From Opitutus sp. (GTDB lineage: Bacteria; Verrucomicrobiota; Verrucomicrobiia; Opitutales; Opitutaceae), in contig JACEUQ010000001.1 of assembly GCA_024998815.1 (NCBI GenBank), forward strand, positions 496,001-560,000: a stretch of DNA of 64,000 nucleotides. The letters run 5' to 3'. This document shows positions 51,369 to 60,642 of this stretch, piece after piece (the stretch's first letter is position 1; every line of letters begins with the position of its first letter). The notes beneath the pieces are model-generated. The model saw nothing but the letters and a program-made list of their open reading frames with translations, made no database searches and had not been told where the DNA came from. Made by a program: the position numbers and the translations under genes.

Positions 51369-51614
51369 TTAGTGCATCGCGCTGGCTATGATGATGCCGC
51401 AGGTGATCAAAGCGGCGCCGTAAACAATCGCGGCGGCGGTATTGCCGTCTTTGAACACCAACACCTCCAGTTTTCCCGGGGTGATCAGATCGAAAATCTT
51501 GAGCGCAATCACACTCAGGAAGACGCCAAAAATGGCCCAGCCGGCGACGGACGCCGCCGTGGTGAGGAGTTCACTGCCAACAGGGATGACACTAGCTAGG
51601 AGCGCAATAGACAT
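51369..51614 (-). CDS. DUF350-family (YjfL-like) membrane protein, short form
   Basis: 81 aa from ATG 51614; a TTG at 51677 would extend it. About two to three hydrophobic segments; the middle FDLITPGKLEVLVFKDGNTAAAIVYGAALITCGIII has the conserved N-T-A-A motif of DUF350. Half the length of E. coli YjfL, consistent with a one-repeat form that would dimerise. First gene of the trio. Confidence 0.8.
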   Translation of the reverse strand: MSIALLASVIPVGSELLTTAASVAGWAIFGVFLSVIALKIFDLITPGKLEVLVFKDGNTAAAIVYGAALITCGIIIASAMH

Positions 51615-51729
51615 AAAAATCGCGCAACTTACCGGGGATTGGATCCTTCGGCTATTACAATTATCCGCGCTTTTCAATTTGGCGGGCGCCTTCTGGGTTT
51701 GGGTCGTCGTTCAGTGACTTTGAACTGAT

Positions 51730-51813
51730 CGAGGTAGCGGTGCTTTAGCCCGCTTCGGCAGATCGGGAAAACTTCCCTTTCAAGCCTTCGGGCTAAAGCG
51801 CCGCGTTACCTCG
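51730..51813. repeat. Palindromic repeat family C (GCTTTAGCCCG type)
   Basis: Arms at 51730-51752 and 51789-51813 (CGAGGTAGCGGTGCTTTAGC... and its near complement) enclose a 36-bp loop in the DUF350-topB spacer. Two mismatches only. Confidence 0.8.
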
Positions 51814-51841
51814 GAGGATCCGGCCAGATGGGACTGCCACC

Positions 51842-54655
51842 TTAGCGCGAGGGGAACTCGAACTCGGCCTTCTTTTTGTCTTTCGATAACGTCAGGTACG
51901 CGCTGAAGGTCGTACCACGTTTGGACAATAACCCTTCGATTAGGCCGGTTTTACCCATCTCCACCAAGCGCTCGATCTCGTCAACCGGGAGCTCCTTGCC
52001 GCAGAGGATGCGCTTCAACTCGAACACCGTGCGCGGGCTGCCGTCTGCCTGCGGCTTGACCACTACGAAGGCGTCGGGCGTGAGGTAGAGCTCGCCGTCG
52101 TGGACTTTGCTCTCGCCGAGCTTTTGCGCGGTTTTGAGATCGAGCGGGGCCTTGGCCTTGCGCGGGGCCTTGGGGCTGCCGTCGGCGTTCTTGCCGGCCG
52201 CACGCGGGGCGCGGGGAGGGAACCCCCATGCAATCTTCGGGCCGACTCGCAGGAGGAAGGCGTCAAAGGGACGGCCTTTCTTCGACGTGAAACCTTGGAT
52301 CAGGCCGGTCTTTTTGTTCGGGCCGACCAAGTCGATGGCCATTTCGCGGGTGAGCGGCTTTTGGCACATTAGACGGCCGACTTTGAACGACTCGGTCCAT
52401 TCGCCATCGACTTTTTCACGCAGGATGTAGCTGGTCGGTCCTTCGCACAGCTCGGCTTTGGTCTTGGGATCGGTCCAGAACGGTTCGAGGGCGTTGACGT
52501 CCACTTTGGCGCCGAAATCCAGCTCAGCCTTTTTCTGGCCGGGCTTTTTCTCGTCGTCGACGATCTTGATTTTAGATGGGAATCGATTGCCGGTTTTGGC
52601 AGAAACGAAGCCGTCGAGCGGGCCGATCTCACCGGTGGCGACCAACTGGCGGACCTCGGACTCCTCGAGTTTACGGCCGCTCATGACCTTATAAACCGTG
52701 AGTACGCCGTCGCGGGATTTGTAGCCGCGTAAGGTTTCCAGCATGGGCTGGTGGTCGGTGGGCGAAATGATGTCGGTGATGCGCGAGTTGGCCTCGGTTT
52801 CTTCAAAGTTCTTGGTGCGATCGACGATGCCCTGGGTGACTTCGATGATCTCGTGCATGAACTTGTCGCGGGGGTACTTGTTCTGCTCCATCTGGCGCAG
52901 CTTCGACTCCCATTCGCCCGTCATGTCGGGCTTGGTGAGGGCGTCGGCATTAACTGCGTGGAGGAACTCGAGGAGCGATTCGGCCTTGGTGGTCGGCAGG
53001 AGCTCGCGCTGGTTACGCTCCATGTACTTTTGGTTGATCAGGCCTTCGATGGTGTCGGCGCGGGTGGCGGGGGTACCGAGGCCGCGTTCCTTCAGGGCGT
53101 CGGCCATGGCTTCGTCGTCGACCAACTTGCCGGCGCCTTCCATGGCGGAAAGCAGCGTGGCTTCCGTGTAGCGGGCGGGCGGCTTCGTGGTTTCGGCGTG
53201 GAGCGTGGCGCTGGTGGTGTCGGCCTTGGCTTTGTCCTCGGGCGAGAGAGCGGGCAGGGCCTTGGAGTCGGGCGAATCGTCGTCGACCACAGTCTTATTA
53301 TAGACCGCGAGCCAGCCGGGCGAAGTGAGTACTTTACCCTCGGTTTTGAAATCGTGGCCGGGGGCGACCGTGGAGATGCGCGTGGTGACGTCGAACTCGG
53401 CGGACGGGAAGAACGTGGCGACGAAGCGGCGCGCGATCATGTCGTAAACCTTGGCCTCCATCTCATCGAGATTCGACGGGGTGGTGGTGGTCGGGATGAT
53501 GGCAAAGTGATCCGAGATCTGCGCGTTGTTAAAGATGCGCTTGTTGGGCTTGAGCCAACCTTGGCCGAGGACGGTGCCGGCGTGTTTACCGAGTTCGCCG
53601 GTGAGGTTTTCCAGGGTTTGGCGGCACGTGGGGATGTAATCTTCGGGCAGGGCGCGCGAATCGGTACGTGGATAGGTGATGGCCTTGTGGCGCTCGTAGA
53701 GGGCCTGGGCGATCTGGAGGGTGCGGCGGGCGGGCAGGCCGAAGCGGCCGTTGGCCTCGCGCTGCAAGGTGGTCAAATCGTAGAGGCGCGGGCTGGCCTG
53801 ATTGGCGGCTTTTTTCTCGTCGCGTACGCTGGCGAGCGGTTTGCCCTGGCAGGCGGCGAGAACGGCCTCGGCCATGGCTTTTTGCCAGACGCGGTCGATG
53901 CGGTCGTGTTCGTCGTTCTCGGCCTTCTTAAACGGCGAGCGCTGGTAAACGCCTTCGTAAGTGCCCTTGGCGATTTTGAATTCGGCGGTGACGCGCCAGA
54001 ACGGACGGGGCTTGAAATTACGGATTTCCAGCTCGCGGTTAAAAACGATGGCGAGGGTGGGGGTTTGCACGCGGCCGACCGAGGCGACGTTGCCGGCGCG
54101 CGAGCCGAACATGCGCTTCGTGAGGGCGCGGGTGCCGTTGATGCCGATGAGCCAGTCGCTCTCGGAGCGGCAGCGGGCGGCGGCTTCGAGGCCGGCCATT
54201 TGCGCGCCGTCGCGGAGCTTTTTGAAGGCGGTCTGAATGCCCTCGGTGGTCATGGTCTGCATCCAAGCGCGCTTCACCGGCAGCTTGGATTTGGCCAACT
54301 GGTAAAGATAGGCGAAGATCAACTCACCCTCGCGCCCGGCATCGCAGGCATTGATGACCTGGTCGATGTCCTTGCGGGCGAGGAGCTTTTTAAGGTGGGT
54401 AAAGCGGTCCTTGGAACCCTCGATGGGCTTGAGGCCGAAGGTTTCTGGGATGATGGGAAGCATCTCCAGGCGCCAGAACCCGTACTTTTTTTTGTCGATG
54501 TCCTCGGGCATTTCGAGCTCCACCAAGTGACCGACGGCCGACGAGATCACGTACTCGTCGTTCTCGTAGTGGTCGTCTTTTTTGGGGATTTTACCGAGGG
54601 CCTTGGCTAGATCTGCGGCCACGGAGGGCTTCTCGGCGATGATGAGGGACTTCAT
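51842..54655 (-). CDS. topB: DNA topoisomerase III
   Basis: 937 aa type IA topoisomerase. Toprim domain with SLIIAEKPSVA and NACDAGREGELIFAYLY; gate domain with catalytic Tyr in KAITYPRTDSRALP; GERGLGTPATRADTIEGLI-like segment near residue 545 (LKERGLGTPATRAD). The C-terminal 250 residues hold three repeats of the form GLIxGxxSKxGxxFxAFL instead of the E. coli tail. Decatenates and resolves recombination intermediates. Ends 11 bp after an adjacent palindrome. The C-terminus and size match the PVC/Bacteroidota type. Confidence 0.95.
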   Translation of the reverse strand: MKSLIIAEKPSVAADLAKALGKIPKKDDHYENDEYVISSAVGHLVELEMPEDIDKKKYGFWRLEMLPIIPETFGLKPIEGSKDRFTHLKKLLARKDIDQVINACDAGREGELIFAYLYQLAKSKLPVKRAWMQTMTTEGIQTAFKKLRDGAQMAGLEAAARCRSESDWLIGINGTRALTKRMFGSRAGNVASVGRVQTPTLAIVFNRELEIRNFKPRPFWRVTAEFKIAKGTYEGVYQRSPFKKAENDEHDRIDRVWQKAMAEAVLAACQGKPLASVRDEKKAANQASPRLYDLTTLQREANGRFGLPARRTLQIAQALYERHKAITYPRTDSRALPEDYIPTCRQTLENLTGELGKHAGTVLGQGWLKPNKRIFNNAQISDHFAIIPTTTTPSNLDEMEAKVYDMIARRFVATFFPSAEFDVTTRISTVAPGHDFKTEGKVLTSPGWLAVYNKTVVDDDSPDSKALPALSPEDKAKADTTSATLHAETTKPPARYTEATLLSAMEGAGKLVDDEAMADALKERGLGTPATRADTIEGLINQKYMERNQRELLPTTKAESLLEFLHAVNADALTKPDMTGEWESKLRQMEQNKYPRDKFMHEIIEVTQGIVDRTKNFEETEANSRITDIISPTDHQPMLETLRGYKSRDGVLTVYKVMSGRKLEESEVRQLVATGEIGPLDGFVSAKTGNRFPSKIKIVDDEKKPGQKKAELDFGAKVDVNALEPFWTDPKTKAELCEGPTSYILREKVDGEWTESFKVGRLMCQKPLTREMAIDLVGPNKKTGLIQGFTSKKGRPFDAFLLRVGPKIAWGFPPRAPRAAGKNADGSPKAPRKAKAPLDLKTAQKLGESKVHDGELYLTPDAFVVVKPQADGSPRTVFELKRILCGKELPVDEIERLVEMGKTGLIEGLLSKRGTTFSAYLTLSKDKKKAEFEFPSR

Positions 54656-55216
54656 TGGGAGGGGAGCGGTTACGGGGCACCGCCGGGGATTTCAAGGCTT
54701 TGTTTTGCGCCGTGGGTGAAGTACGCTGTGAAAGATGCGCCTATAAAATCAAAATAGCTAAACTGCGTGGCTTAATTTGAGCCCCTTTTCGCGACCTCTG
54801 TTGGCCGGCTTCTTTCTGGATACTCGTCGCGTAAAGAGGCGCGGGGGGGGGGACGTGTCCCGCGCCATTTTATGTGCTGGTTTTATTATTGGCTGATTTT
54901 TAGTGAGTTGCCTAATCCCGGCGCCTGTAAGGCCTGTTTAGCCCGGTGGATTTATGCCGGGTACTACGGTTATCGTGGACGTGAACATTGCCCACGTATC
55001 CGAGCCTTCCAGCACTGGCGCGGTCACTTTTGTGGAAAATCTCAGGGCAGATGTTAACGATCTAGCATTGCTCATCATTTATCGAGGTTTCGGCACCCCA
55101 TCCGAGCGCTGATTGTGCAACTTTTGCCTTGTTGCTTTTCTGCTTTTAACGCGCTCCTCCGTGTTGTGTTGCTGAACGGTCGAGGAACCCGACGAGGCAA
55201 CCCGCGCGTCGCCTGA
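54656..55216. other. Gene-poor region upstream of topB
   Basis: 561 bp with no convincing gene. AT-richer stretch near 54745 and a G-run at 54844-54852. The only candidate is a 52-codon frame at 54954-55112 (+), beginning MPGTTVIVDVNIAHV, without a family match or visible ribosome-binding site. A longer overlapping Cys-rich frame (54872-55057) looks non-coding. Confidence 0.5.
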
Positions 55217-55576
55217 TCAGCACGACGCGCCAGTAAGCGGACTGTCTCCGCCCCAAAATATGCGCGAGGTGGGGGCGCAGCCTCGGGTATGCCCAGTCGA
55301 TCCGAGGTGTGTCTCGTTAGGTGAGGGGAATTCAGCCGGGGTGGTTACGGGGTAAAACATTCCCGTATCAATAGTCGTATCCATGATCAGCGCGTAGGGA
55401 TCGCCCGTCAGTTCGCGCTTGGCCTGTTCATAGTCGTCTTGCGTGACATAGGGGGCGGTGCGGCCAGCACGCTGGGCGATTTCACAGGTGCGCTCATGGA
55501 GCATTTTTCGGGTCACCATTCCGAAGTGTTGGGCGCTACGTGAGGCGGGTTGGGGGGGCAGGCGGACGGCGTTCAT
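55217..55576 (-). CDS. Small hypothetical protein, stress-cluster type
   Basis: 119 aa from ATG 55576. The middle (MVTRKMLHERTCEIAQRAGRTAPYVTQDDYEQAKRELTGD) is helical and resembles a widespread uncharacterised family of short stress-linked proteins with a DUF2934-like feel. It starts one base after the stop of the PRC-barrel gene, so the two are co-translated. Confidence 0.7.
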   Translation of the reverse strand: MNAVRLPPQPASRSAQHFGMVTRKMLHERTCEIAQRAGRTAPYVTQDDYEQAKRELTGDPYALIMDTTIDTGMFYPVTTPAEFPSPNETHLGSTGHTRGCAPTSRIFWGGDSPLTGASC

Positions 55577-55577
55577 G

Positions 55578-56261
55578 CTAGGCAGCCTCAATGTGAGCGA
55601 ACGGTTGGATTTGCGCCCGGGTGAGGCTGGTGACGACATTGGATTCCTCGTAGCTAAGGCGTTCTATCTTGGCTGTGGGGATCACGATTTTTTGGTGTGA
55701 GTACCAGTGGCCGGTCGTGGCGATCAATTCCTCAATCGCCCAGGTTTTTTCATTTACCCGGAACCCGCAGACCTTGCCGATTTCCCCGTCGGAGGCTTGG
55801 AGGTGATAGCCTTTAACCGCAGTGGTGCTGTGCAAATGGATGTCGTCTCTTTGGTTGTGGCCATGGTGGGGCCGATCTTGGCTTTGAGGTGGCGTGGTTG
55901 TGACCGGGAAGCCACTCGCGCCCCACATCCCGCCCCCTTCCCAGTAGGCCGGCCAGCCGTAATACAAGTAGTAATTCTCCTCGTATTGGCGGGAAACGGG
56001 ACGGTGGGTGGCAATCGATGGGCTGTTTTCGATCTGCTTGCGCGTTAGTTTTACGTGCAGCGTTTCATCTTTGGGATCCAGCGTGCCAAAAGCATGGGGA
56101 GAGAGCAGCACGAGTCGACCCGTCAGCCAGCTTCCGGTGTTCACGACTATGTAGCGCACTGCCCAGTTTTTATCATCAAAATAGACGTCTTTGACGTGGC
56201 CGATTTCGCCATCCTTGGCCATGAGCTTATGGCCATATAGGGCGTTAATGGTGCGCAGCAT
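55578..56261 (-). CDS. PRC-barrel domain protein (two PRC-barrel copies)
   Basis: 227 aa. First PRC-barrel about residues 3-75 (YGHKLMAKDGEIGHVKDVYFDDKNW), a His/Gln-rich linker with aromatic patch (YYLYYGWPAYWEGGGMWG), and a second about 148-215 (KGYHLQASDGEIGKVCGFRVNEKTW). PRC-barrels mediate protein or RNA contacts in ribosome maturation and photosynthetic centres; in this arrangement they are usually stress-related. Upstream of the 119-aa gene with a one-base gap. Confidence 0.88.
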   Translation of the reverse strand: MLRTINALYGHKLMAKDGEIGHVKDVYFDDKNWAVRYIVVNTGSWLTGRLVLLSPHAFGTLDPKDETLHVKLTRKQIENSPSIATHRPVSRQYEENYYLYYGWPAYWEGGGMWGASGFPVTTTPPQSQDRPHHGHNQRDDIHLHSTTAVKGYHLQASDGEIGKVCGFRVNEKTWAIEELIATTGHWYSHQKIVIPTAKIERLSYEESNVVTSLTRAQIQPFAHIEAA

Positions 56262-56408
56262 AAATGAGGTTCCTGTTTTTTAATTGGGTTCGGGCGGGGA
56301 CGGTTTTCGTTGTTTTTATTTTAGCTCTATTCCGGGCCGGCGCTATGGGGTGATACCCGAAGGCGCCGCAGGAATGCTGGGGGGCAGAGGCTTCGGGCTG
56401 GGTGGGTT

Positions 56409-56744
56409 TCAATTGCGGCGTAGCACGCGGAGTTCGGATTGGAGTGTTTCGATCTCGCGCCAGAGTGCGCACATCACGCGTAACGTCCTACGGCTCACGC
56501 CATGGTGGCGGCGGTAGTGTTCGAGTCGGCGCAACTCGTACAGGGTGGCGTCATCGAAGATCGGCTCGGCCCCTGAGCGGGGTGGCGCCTTGGTGAACAG
56601 CCCAATCCGGCAATAGTGGCGCAGCAGCTCGGGGTGCACGCCGCCGAGCTGGGCGGCCTGTTCGAGCGAATAGGTTGAAGGGCCTGTTGCGGGTGCCCGC
56701 ACGATTGCGAGGGCGTAGGTGTTGCGGTAGACTCGATCGCTCAT
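56409..56744 (-). CDS. cbpM: Chaperone modulatory protein CbpM-like (MerR-type HTH)
   Basis: 111 aa. [26 protein letters not shown] is a MerR-type HTH as in CbpM, followed by a coiled helix ([18 protein letters not shown]). CbpM inhibits the co-chaperone and DNA-binding activities of CbpA. It overlaps cbpA by 4 bp, the standard cbpAM operon. Confidence 0.9.
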   Translation of the reverse strand: MSDRVYRNTYALAIVRAPATGPSTYSLEQAAQLGGVHPELLRHYCRIGLFTKAPPRSGAEPIFDDATLYELRRLEHYRRHHGVSRRTLRVMCALWREIETLQSELRVLRRN

Positions 56745-57718
56745 GGTTCGCTCCTAGGTTTGAAGGGTGAGGTTTTGGCTAGTTGCTCCCATTGTACGCG
56801 TTCCTGCGGGGAGGTGGTTACGGGGGTCTTAATTCGCGCGGTGGCATACAAGTCGCCGCGTTGTTGATTGGCTTTGGGTAGACCGAGTCCGCGCAAGCGC
56901 AGCAAACTGTCGGCGGCAGTGCCTGGGGGGATGCGCAGGGTGGTCGAGCCATCCAAGGTGGGCAGCGTGACCTGGGTGCCCAGCACCGCCTCCCACGGCG
57001 CGAGGGGGAGCTCGCAATACAGGTCGCTGTCCTGGACGTTGAAATCGGGGTGGCGCTCAAGGCGGACGCGCAGGTAGAGGTCTCCCGCTTCGGCGCCCCG
57101 CACCCCAGGCTCGCCTTGCCCGGCCAGGCGGATGCGTTGCCCCTCGTGCACGCCGGGCGGAATCCGCACGTTGTAGCTGTCAGTGCGCGACCCCGTTCCC
57201 GTGTGATCGGGGCGTTTTAAGGTCACGCGCCGCTGAGATCCGTGCAGGGCCTCTTCGAGGGAAACCAGCAGGTCGGCTTCAACATCACGCTCGGGCTGGG
57301 CAAAATCCGGTTCGCCGGTGTGCCGAGGCCGGGAGGGCGGGGGGGCACCGCCGAAGCCGCCGTGGCCGCCGCCGAAAAACGACTCGAAAAAATCGCTGAA
57401 GCCGGTCCCGCTGAACTCGAAATCAGACGCTCCGGGTGGCGGGCGATGGTGCCCTCGGCGGTGGGGTGAGGGTTCGCCGGGAATGCCCTCTTGCCAATGC
57501 TCGCCGAGCTCGTCGTAGCGCCTGCGTTTCTCCGCATCGCCCAGCACTTCATAGGCCTCGTTGATCTCTTTGAACCGGGCTTCGCCGGCAGTCTTATCTT
57601 TGGCTACATCGGGGTGATGGCGGCGCGCAAGTTTGCGGAACGCCTGCTTGATCTCGTCCGCCGAGGCACTCCTAGCCACACCCAGTGTTTCGTAGTAGTC
57701 TTGGAATTTAACGGCCAT
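56741..57718 (-). CDS. cbpA: Curved-DNA-binding/DnaJ-type co-chaperone CbpA
   Basis: 325 aa. N-terminal J-domain with HPD motif ([10 protein letters not shown]) about residues 5-70, a Gly/Pro-rich linker ([33 protein letters not shown]), then the C-terminal peptide-binding domains ([59 protein letters not shown]). The Cys-rich zinc domain of DnaJ is absent, as in CbpA. Stimulates DnaK and can bind curved DNA. Coupled to cbpM. Confidence 0.94.
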   Translation of the reverse strand: MAVKFQDYYETLGVARSASADEIKQAFRKLARRHHPDVAKDKTAGEARFKEINEAYEVLGDAEKRRRYDELGEHWQEGIPGEPSPHRRGHHRPPPGASDFEFSGTGFSDFFESFFGGGHGGFGGAPPPSRPRHTGEPDFAQPERDVEADLLVSLEEALHGSQRRVTLKRPDHTGTGSRTDSYNVRIPPGVHEGQRIRLAGQGEPGVRGAEAGDLYLRVRLERHPDFNVQDSDLYCELPLAPWEAVLGTQVTLPTLDGSTTLRIPPGTAADSLLRLRGLGLPKANQQRGDLYATARIKTPVTTSPQERVQWEQLAKTSPFKPRSEP

Positions 57719-58085
57719 GAGTGTGCCCTGCGCAGGTCGGGGCGTCGGTTAAGATACATCCCTTAGGCTGATGAGCTCATGGGGTTTATCCCGTGAAATC
57801 GAGGGGGCGTAACTCCTTCATCGTGGGGTGAATGGACTGCTTGACGTGGGGCCGTGACCCCATTCCCATGAGCTGCGGTTTGCGGTTGGGCGGGCTGGGT
57901 TGAGTGATGCCCATGACTCCTAAGCAGACTGGAAGTCTGCGCTACTTTTTCGGCCGAACTTCCGTGTTTCCACGCGGGTTTCCGCTCCACTGGAACGCCG
58001 TGTACCCCCTTTGCTTAAAGTGTCTCTGCCTCCCTTTTATCGGGTTGATGCGGCGGCGCTATCGAGGAAGTGTCAAACCACTCCC
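57719..58085. other. Divergent promoter region cbpA / FAD oxidase
   Basis: 367 bp without a gene. It contains a 9-bp inverted pair GCTCATGGG/CCCATGAGC (57775-57783 and 57865-57873), a small CATGGG-GTTTAT-CCCGTG hairpin (57778-57795), and a family-B half repeat at 57923-57950. A sequence resembling the hammerhead core occurs near 57767 but does not fold correctly. Confidence 0.5.
57923..57950. repeat. Dispersed palindromic repeat family B, half copy
   Basis: GCAGACTGGAAGTCTGCGCTAC, equal to the right arm of the full copy at 23264-23323. Confidence 0.85.
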
Positions 58086-59519
58086 ATGCCCTCCTTCGGA
58101 CCAGCTACTCGTAAACTCAAAGCGAAACTCGGCGCCCGCGTGAACACCGACCACGACGTGGTGTTTGCGGCCTCCTTTGACGGCAGCAAACTCTCATTTT
58201 TGCCCGAGGCGGTCATTCGTCCTAAGACCAAGGCCGATATCGCCGCCACCCTCGTGTTGGCCAATCAGCACAAGGTCCCGGTCACCACGCGCGGCGCGGG
58301 CAGCTCGCTGACCGGTTCGGGCTCGCCGATCCACGGCGGCTGGGTGCTGGATTTGTCGGGCTGGAACAAGATCACGGTGGATGCCGAGGCCGGGTTCGCC
58401 CAGGTGCAGGCCGGCGCGGTGGTGGGCAACATCCACAAGGCCGTCGAAGCGCTCGGCTGGTTTTACCCGCCCGATCCAGCGTCCAAGCAATACTCTACCA
58501 TCGGCGGCAATATCTCCTGCAACGCCGGCGGCATGCACGGCGGTAAATACGGCGTCACCCGCGACTTCGTGGTCGCGCTCAAGGGCTTTCTTCCCACCGG
58601 CGAATACGTCGAATGGGGCACGGCGACCAAGAAGTTTTCCGCCGGGTTTAACCTGCGCGACCTGTGGATTGGCGCCGAGGGCATGCTCGGGGTGGTGACC
58701 GAGGCGACGCTCAAGCTCATCCCCTTGCCGGCCGCGCGCTGGACCTTGCTGACCGCTTTCGCCGACGAGACGGCGGCGTTCCGCGCGGTGCGGGCGCTCT
58801 TCGCCCAGCGGGTGCAGCCGGCGATTTGCGAGTTTTTAGACCGTTACAGCGTGCAATGCGCCGAGGCCAAGACCGGCAAAACCGTGTTCGCCGGTCAGGC
58901 GGGGCGCCCCGTGATTTTGCTGGAATTGGCCGGCACAGCCAGCGAGGTCGCCGAGGTGAAGGAGGTCGTTCTGACGTGGGCGAAGGCGAACACCTTGGCC
59001 TTCCGCGAGGCGCGCGACCGGGCCGAGGCCGAGGAGCTGTGGGAGGTGCGCCGCAAGTGCTCGGGGGCGATGTTCGCCCTCGGCGACTCCAAGCTCAACG
59101 AGGACATCGTGGTGCCGATGCGCAGTTACGAAAAGTTCGCCGTCTTTTTGGACAAACTCCGCAAGTCCTCGAAGTTGTCCATCCCCACCTTCGGGCATCT
59201 GGCCGATGGTAATTTGCACGTGAACATCATGTATCACCGCGAAAACCGCGCCGAATACCTGCGCGCCGAAAAGGCGGTCGGCCAGCTCATGGCGGGCGTG
59301 GTCAAGCTGGGCGGGGCGATCTCCGGCGAACACGGTATCGGGTTGGCCAAGACGCCGTTTTTACGGCTCCAGCATTCGCCGGCGCAGATCAAGGCCATGC
59401 GGGCGATCAAAAGCGCGCTCGATCCCCAGGGCATCCTCAACCCGGGGAAAATGTTCACGCTGTTCAAGGTATGGGAGCACCCGCGCCTGAAGATCGCCTT
59501 ACCGTGGGATCACAAGTGA
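58086..59519 (+). CDS. glcD: FAD-linked oxidase, glycolate oxidase GlcD-type
   Basis: 477 aa from ATG 58086. FAD_binding_4 domain (VPVTTRGAGSSLTGSGSPIHGGWVLDL; STIGGNISCNAGGMHGGKYG) and FAD-oxidase C-terminal domain (FGHLADGNLHVNIMYH; GGAISGEHGIGLAKTPFL). Candidate substrates are glycolate or D-lactate; the sequence alone does not separate them. GlcE/GlcF partners are not nearby, so it may be a stand-alone D-lactate/glycolate dehydrogenase. Length fits the family. Confidence 0.88.
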   Translation: MPSFGPATRKLKAKLGARVNTDHDVVFAASFDGSKLSFLPEAVIRPKTKADIAATLVLANQHKVPVTTRGAGSSLTGSGSPIHGGWVLDLSGWNKITVDAEAGFAQVQAGAVVGNIHKAVEALGWFYPPDPASKQYSTIGGNISCNAGGMHGGKYGVTRDFVVALKGFLPTGEYVEWGTATKKFSAGFNLRDLWIGAEGMLGVVTEATLKLIPLPAARWTLLTAFADETAAFRAVRALFAQRVQPAICEFLDRYSVQCAEAKTGKTVFAGQAGRPVILLELAGTASEVAEVKEVVLTWAKANTLAFREARDRAEAEELWEVRRKCSGAMFALGDSKLNEDIVVPMRSYEKFAVFLDKLRKSSKLSIPTFGHLADGNLHVNIMYHRENRAEYLRAEKAVGQLMAGVVKLGGAISGEHGIGLAKTPFLRLQHSPAQIKAMRAIKSALDPQGILNPGKMFTLFKVWEHPRLKIALPWDHK

Positions 59520-59560
59520 GCTCACGCTAACGGCGTTTTAATTAAATCTATAGCCGTTTG

Positions 59561-59623
59561 AAGTAGAGCAGACTTCCAGTCTGCTCAGACTGACAAAGCA
59601 GACTGTAAGTCTGCGCTACTTTC
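59561..59623. repeat. Dispersed palindromic repeat family B, full hairpin
   Basis: Arms GTAGAGCAGACTTCCAGTCTGC and GCAGACTGTAAGTCTGCGCTAC, with two substitutions from the consensus. Confidence 0.88.
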
Positions 59624-59727
59624 CACGCATCTTTGCCCTCCCCATTCCCACGGCGTAGGGCTAACACCCTTAGCAAATCCCCTGGCCGTTTCAGGCGAGG
59701 GCGCTCGCAACACTCATCTTACTCCCA

Positions 59728-60642
59728 ATGAACTCCCGACTCCTTCGCCCCCTGCTGCTGATCTTCATTTCACTGGGTTTGGTGGTGACCGGCTGCAAGC
59801 CGCGTGTTTCCTCCGACCAAAAGGCCCCGAGCGACGCAGCCGCCAGCAAGGAAAAGCGCTACCCGCTCACCGGCGAGATCATCAAGGCCGACCCCGCCCG
59901 GCTCACCCTATTGGTTAAACATGATGCCATCGCCGGCTACATGGCGGCCATGACCATGGAGTTTGCCGTGACCAGCGGCGATGTGGCCAACGCCCGCGAG
60001 GGCCAGCGCATCCGCGCCGAGTTGGTCGAGCGCGAGGACGGTGAGTTTGCGCTGGAAAAGATCTGGCCGGTCGATGCCGCCGCCGAGGCTCGCATCGGTG
60101 CGGCAACTGGTAGTTTGCGCCAAGACACCGCGATCCGCGGCCGCAACGCCTACCGCGAAGTCGGTGAAAACCTGCCTGATTTCGCCCTCTACGATCAGAC
60201 CGGCCAAGTCGTATCGCCTGCCCGGTTTCGGGGCAAGCAGGTGATGTTGAACTTCATTTTCACCCGCTGCCAGGTGGCGACGATGTGCCCGCTTGCCACT
60301 GCCAACATGGTGACGACCCAGCGCAAGGCCCGCGAGGCGGGCGTGACCGACATCGAGTTTGTCTCCATCACGCTCGACCCCGAGTACGACACCCCCGGAG
60401 TGCTTCGAACCTACGCGGCGCAGCGCGGTATCGACACGACCAACTTCTCCTTTTTGACCGGCCCAGAACGAGCGATCAAAGACCTGCTGACCCAGTTTGG
60501 CGTGCTCGCGGCCTTTGAAGGCAGCATCCTCAAACACACCGTCGCCACCCTGTTGATTGATCCAAAAGGAAAAATCATTTGGCGTGCCGACGGCAGCCAG
60601 TGGTCACCCGACGAGTTCGTGTCGAAAATGGGCAAACGATGA
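59728..60642 (+). CDS. SCO1/SenC-type thioredoxin-like protein with CusF-like N-terminal domain
   Basis: 304 aa. Lipoprotein signal (LLLIFISLGLVVTGC), then a CusF-like beta-barrel (YPLTGEIIKADPARLTLLVKHDAIAGYMAAMTMEF, with candidate Cu ligands at His and Met). The C-terminal SCO1 domain has FTRCQVATMCPLAT (C-x5-C in place of C-x3-C) and ILKHTVATLLIDPKG with the conserved His. It may deliver copper to cytochrome oxidase, scavenge Cu, or act as a redox protein. It overlaps the next gene by 4 bp. Confidence 0.9.
   Translation: MNSRLLRPLLLIFISLGLVVTGCKPRVSSDQKAPSDAAASKEKRYPLTGEIIKADPARLTLLVKHDAIAGYMAAMTMEFAVTSGDVANAREGQRIRAELVEREDGEFALEKIWPVDAAAEARIGAATGSLRQDTAIRGRNAYREVGENLPDFALYDQTGQVVSPARFRGKQVMLNFIFTRCQVATMCPLATANMVTTQRKAREAGVTDIEFVSITLDPEYDTPGVLRTYAAQRGIDTTNFSFLTGPERAIKDLLTQFGVLAAFEGSILKHTVATLLIDPKGKIIWRADGSQWSPDEFVSKMGKR

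Noticed and set aside
52751-54610. Long plus-strand open frame opposite topB (619 codons)
   Set aside because: Gly/Val-rich antisense shadow of topB with no recognisable domain.
54872-55057. 61-codon Cys-rich frame in the topB upstream region
   Set aside because: No ribosome-binding site, start context or family similarity; composition looks random.
54954-55112. 52-codon frame (MPGTTVIVDV...)
   Set aside because: Plausible composition but nothing else supports it; kept only as a note in the intergenic entry.
57767-57800. Hammerhead ribozyme (CTGATGAG ... GTGAAA)
   Set aside because: The only stem formed (CATGGG/CCCGTG) leaves three unpaired bases after the CTGATGA core and uses up the G of GAAA, so the catalytic core would not form. 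No flanking stem I or III.
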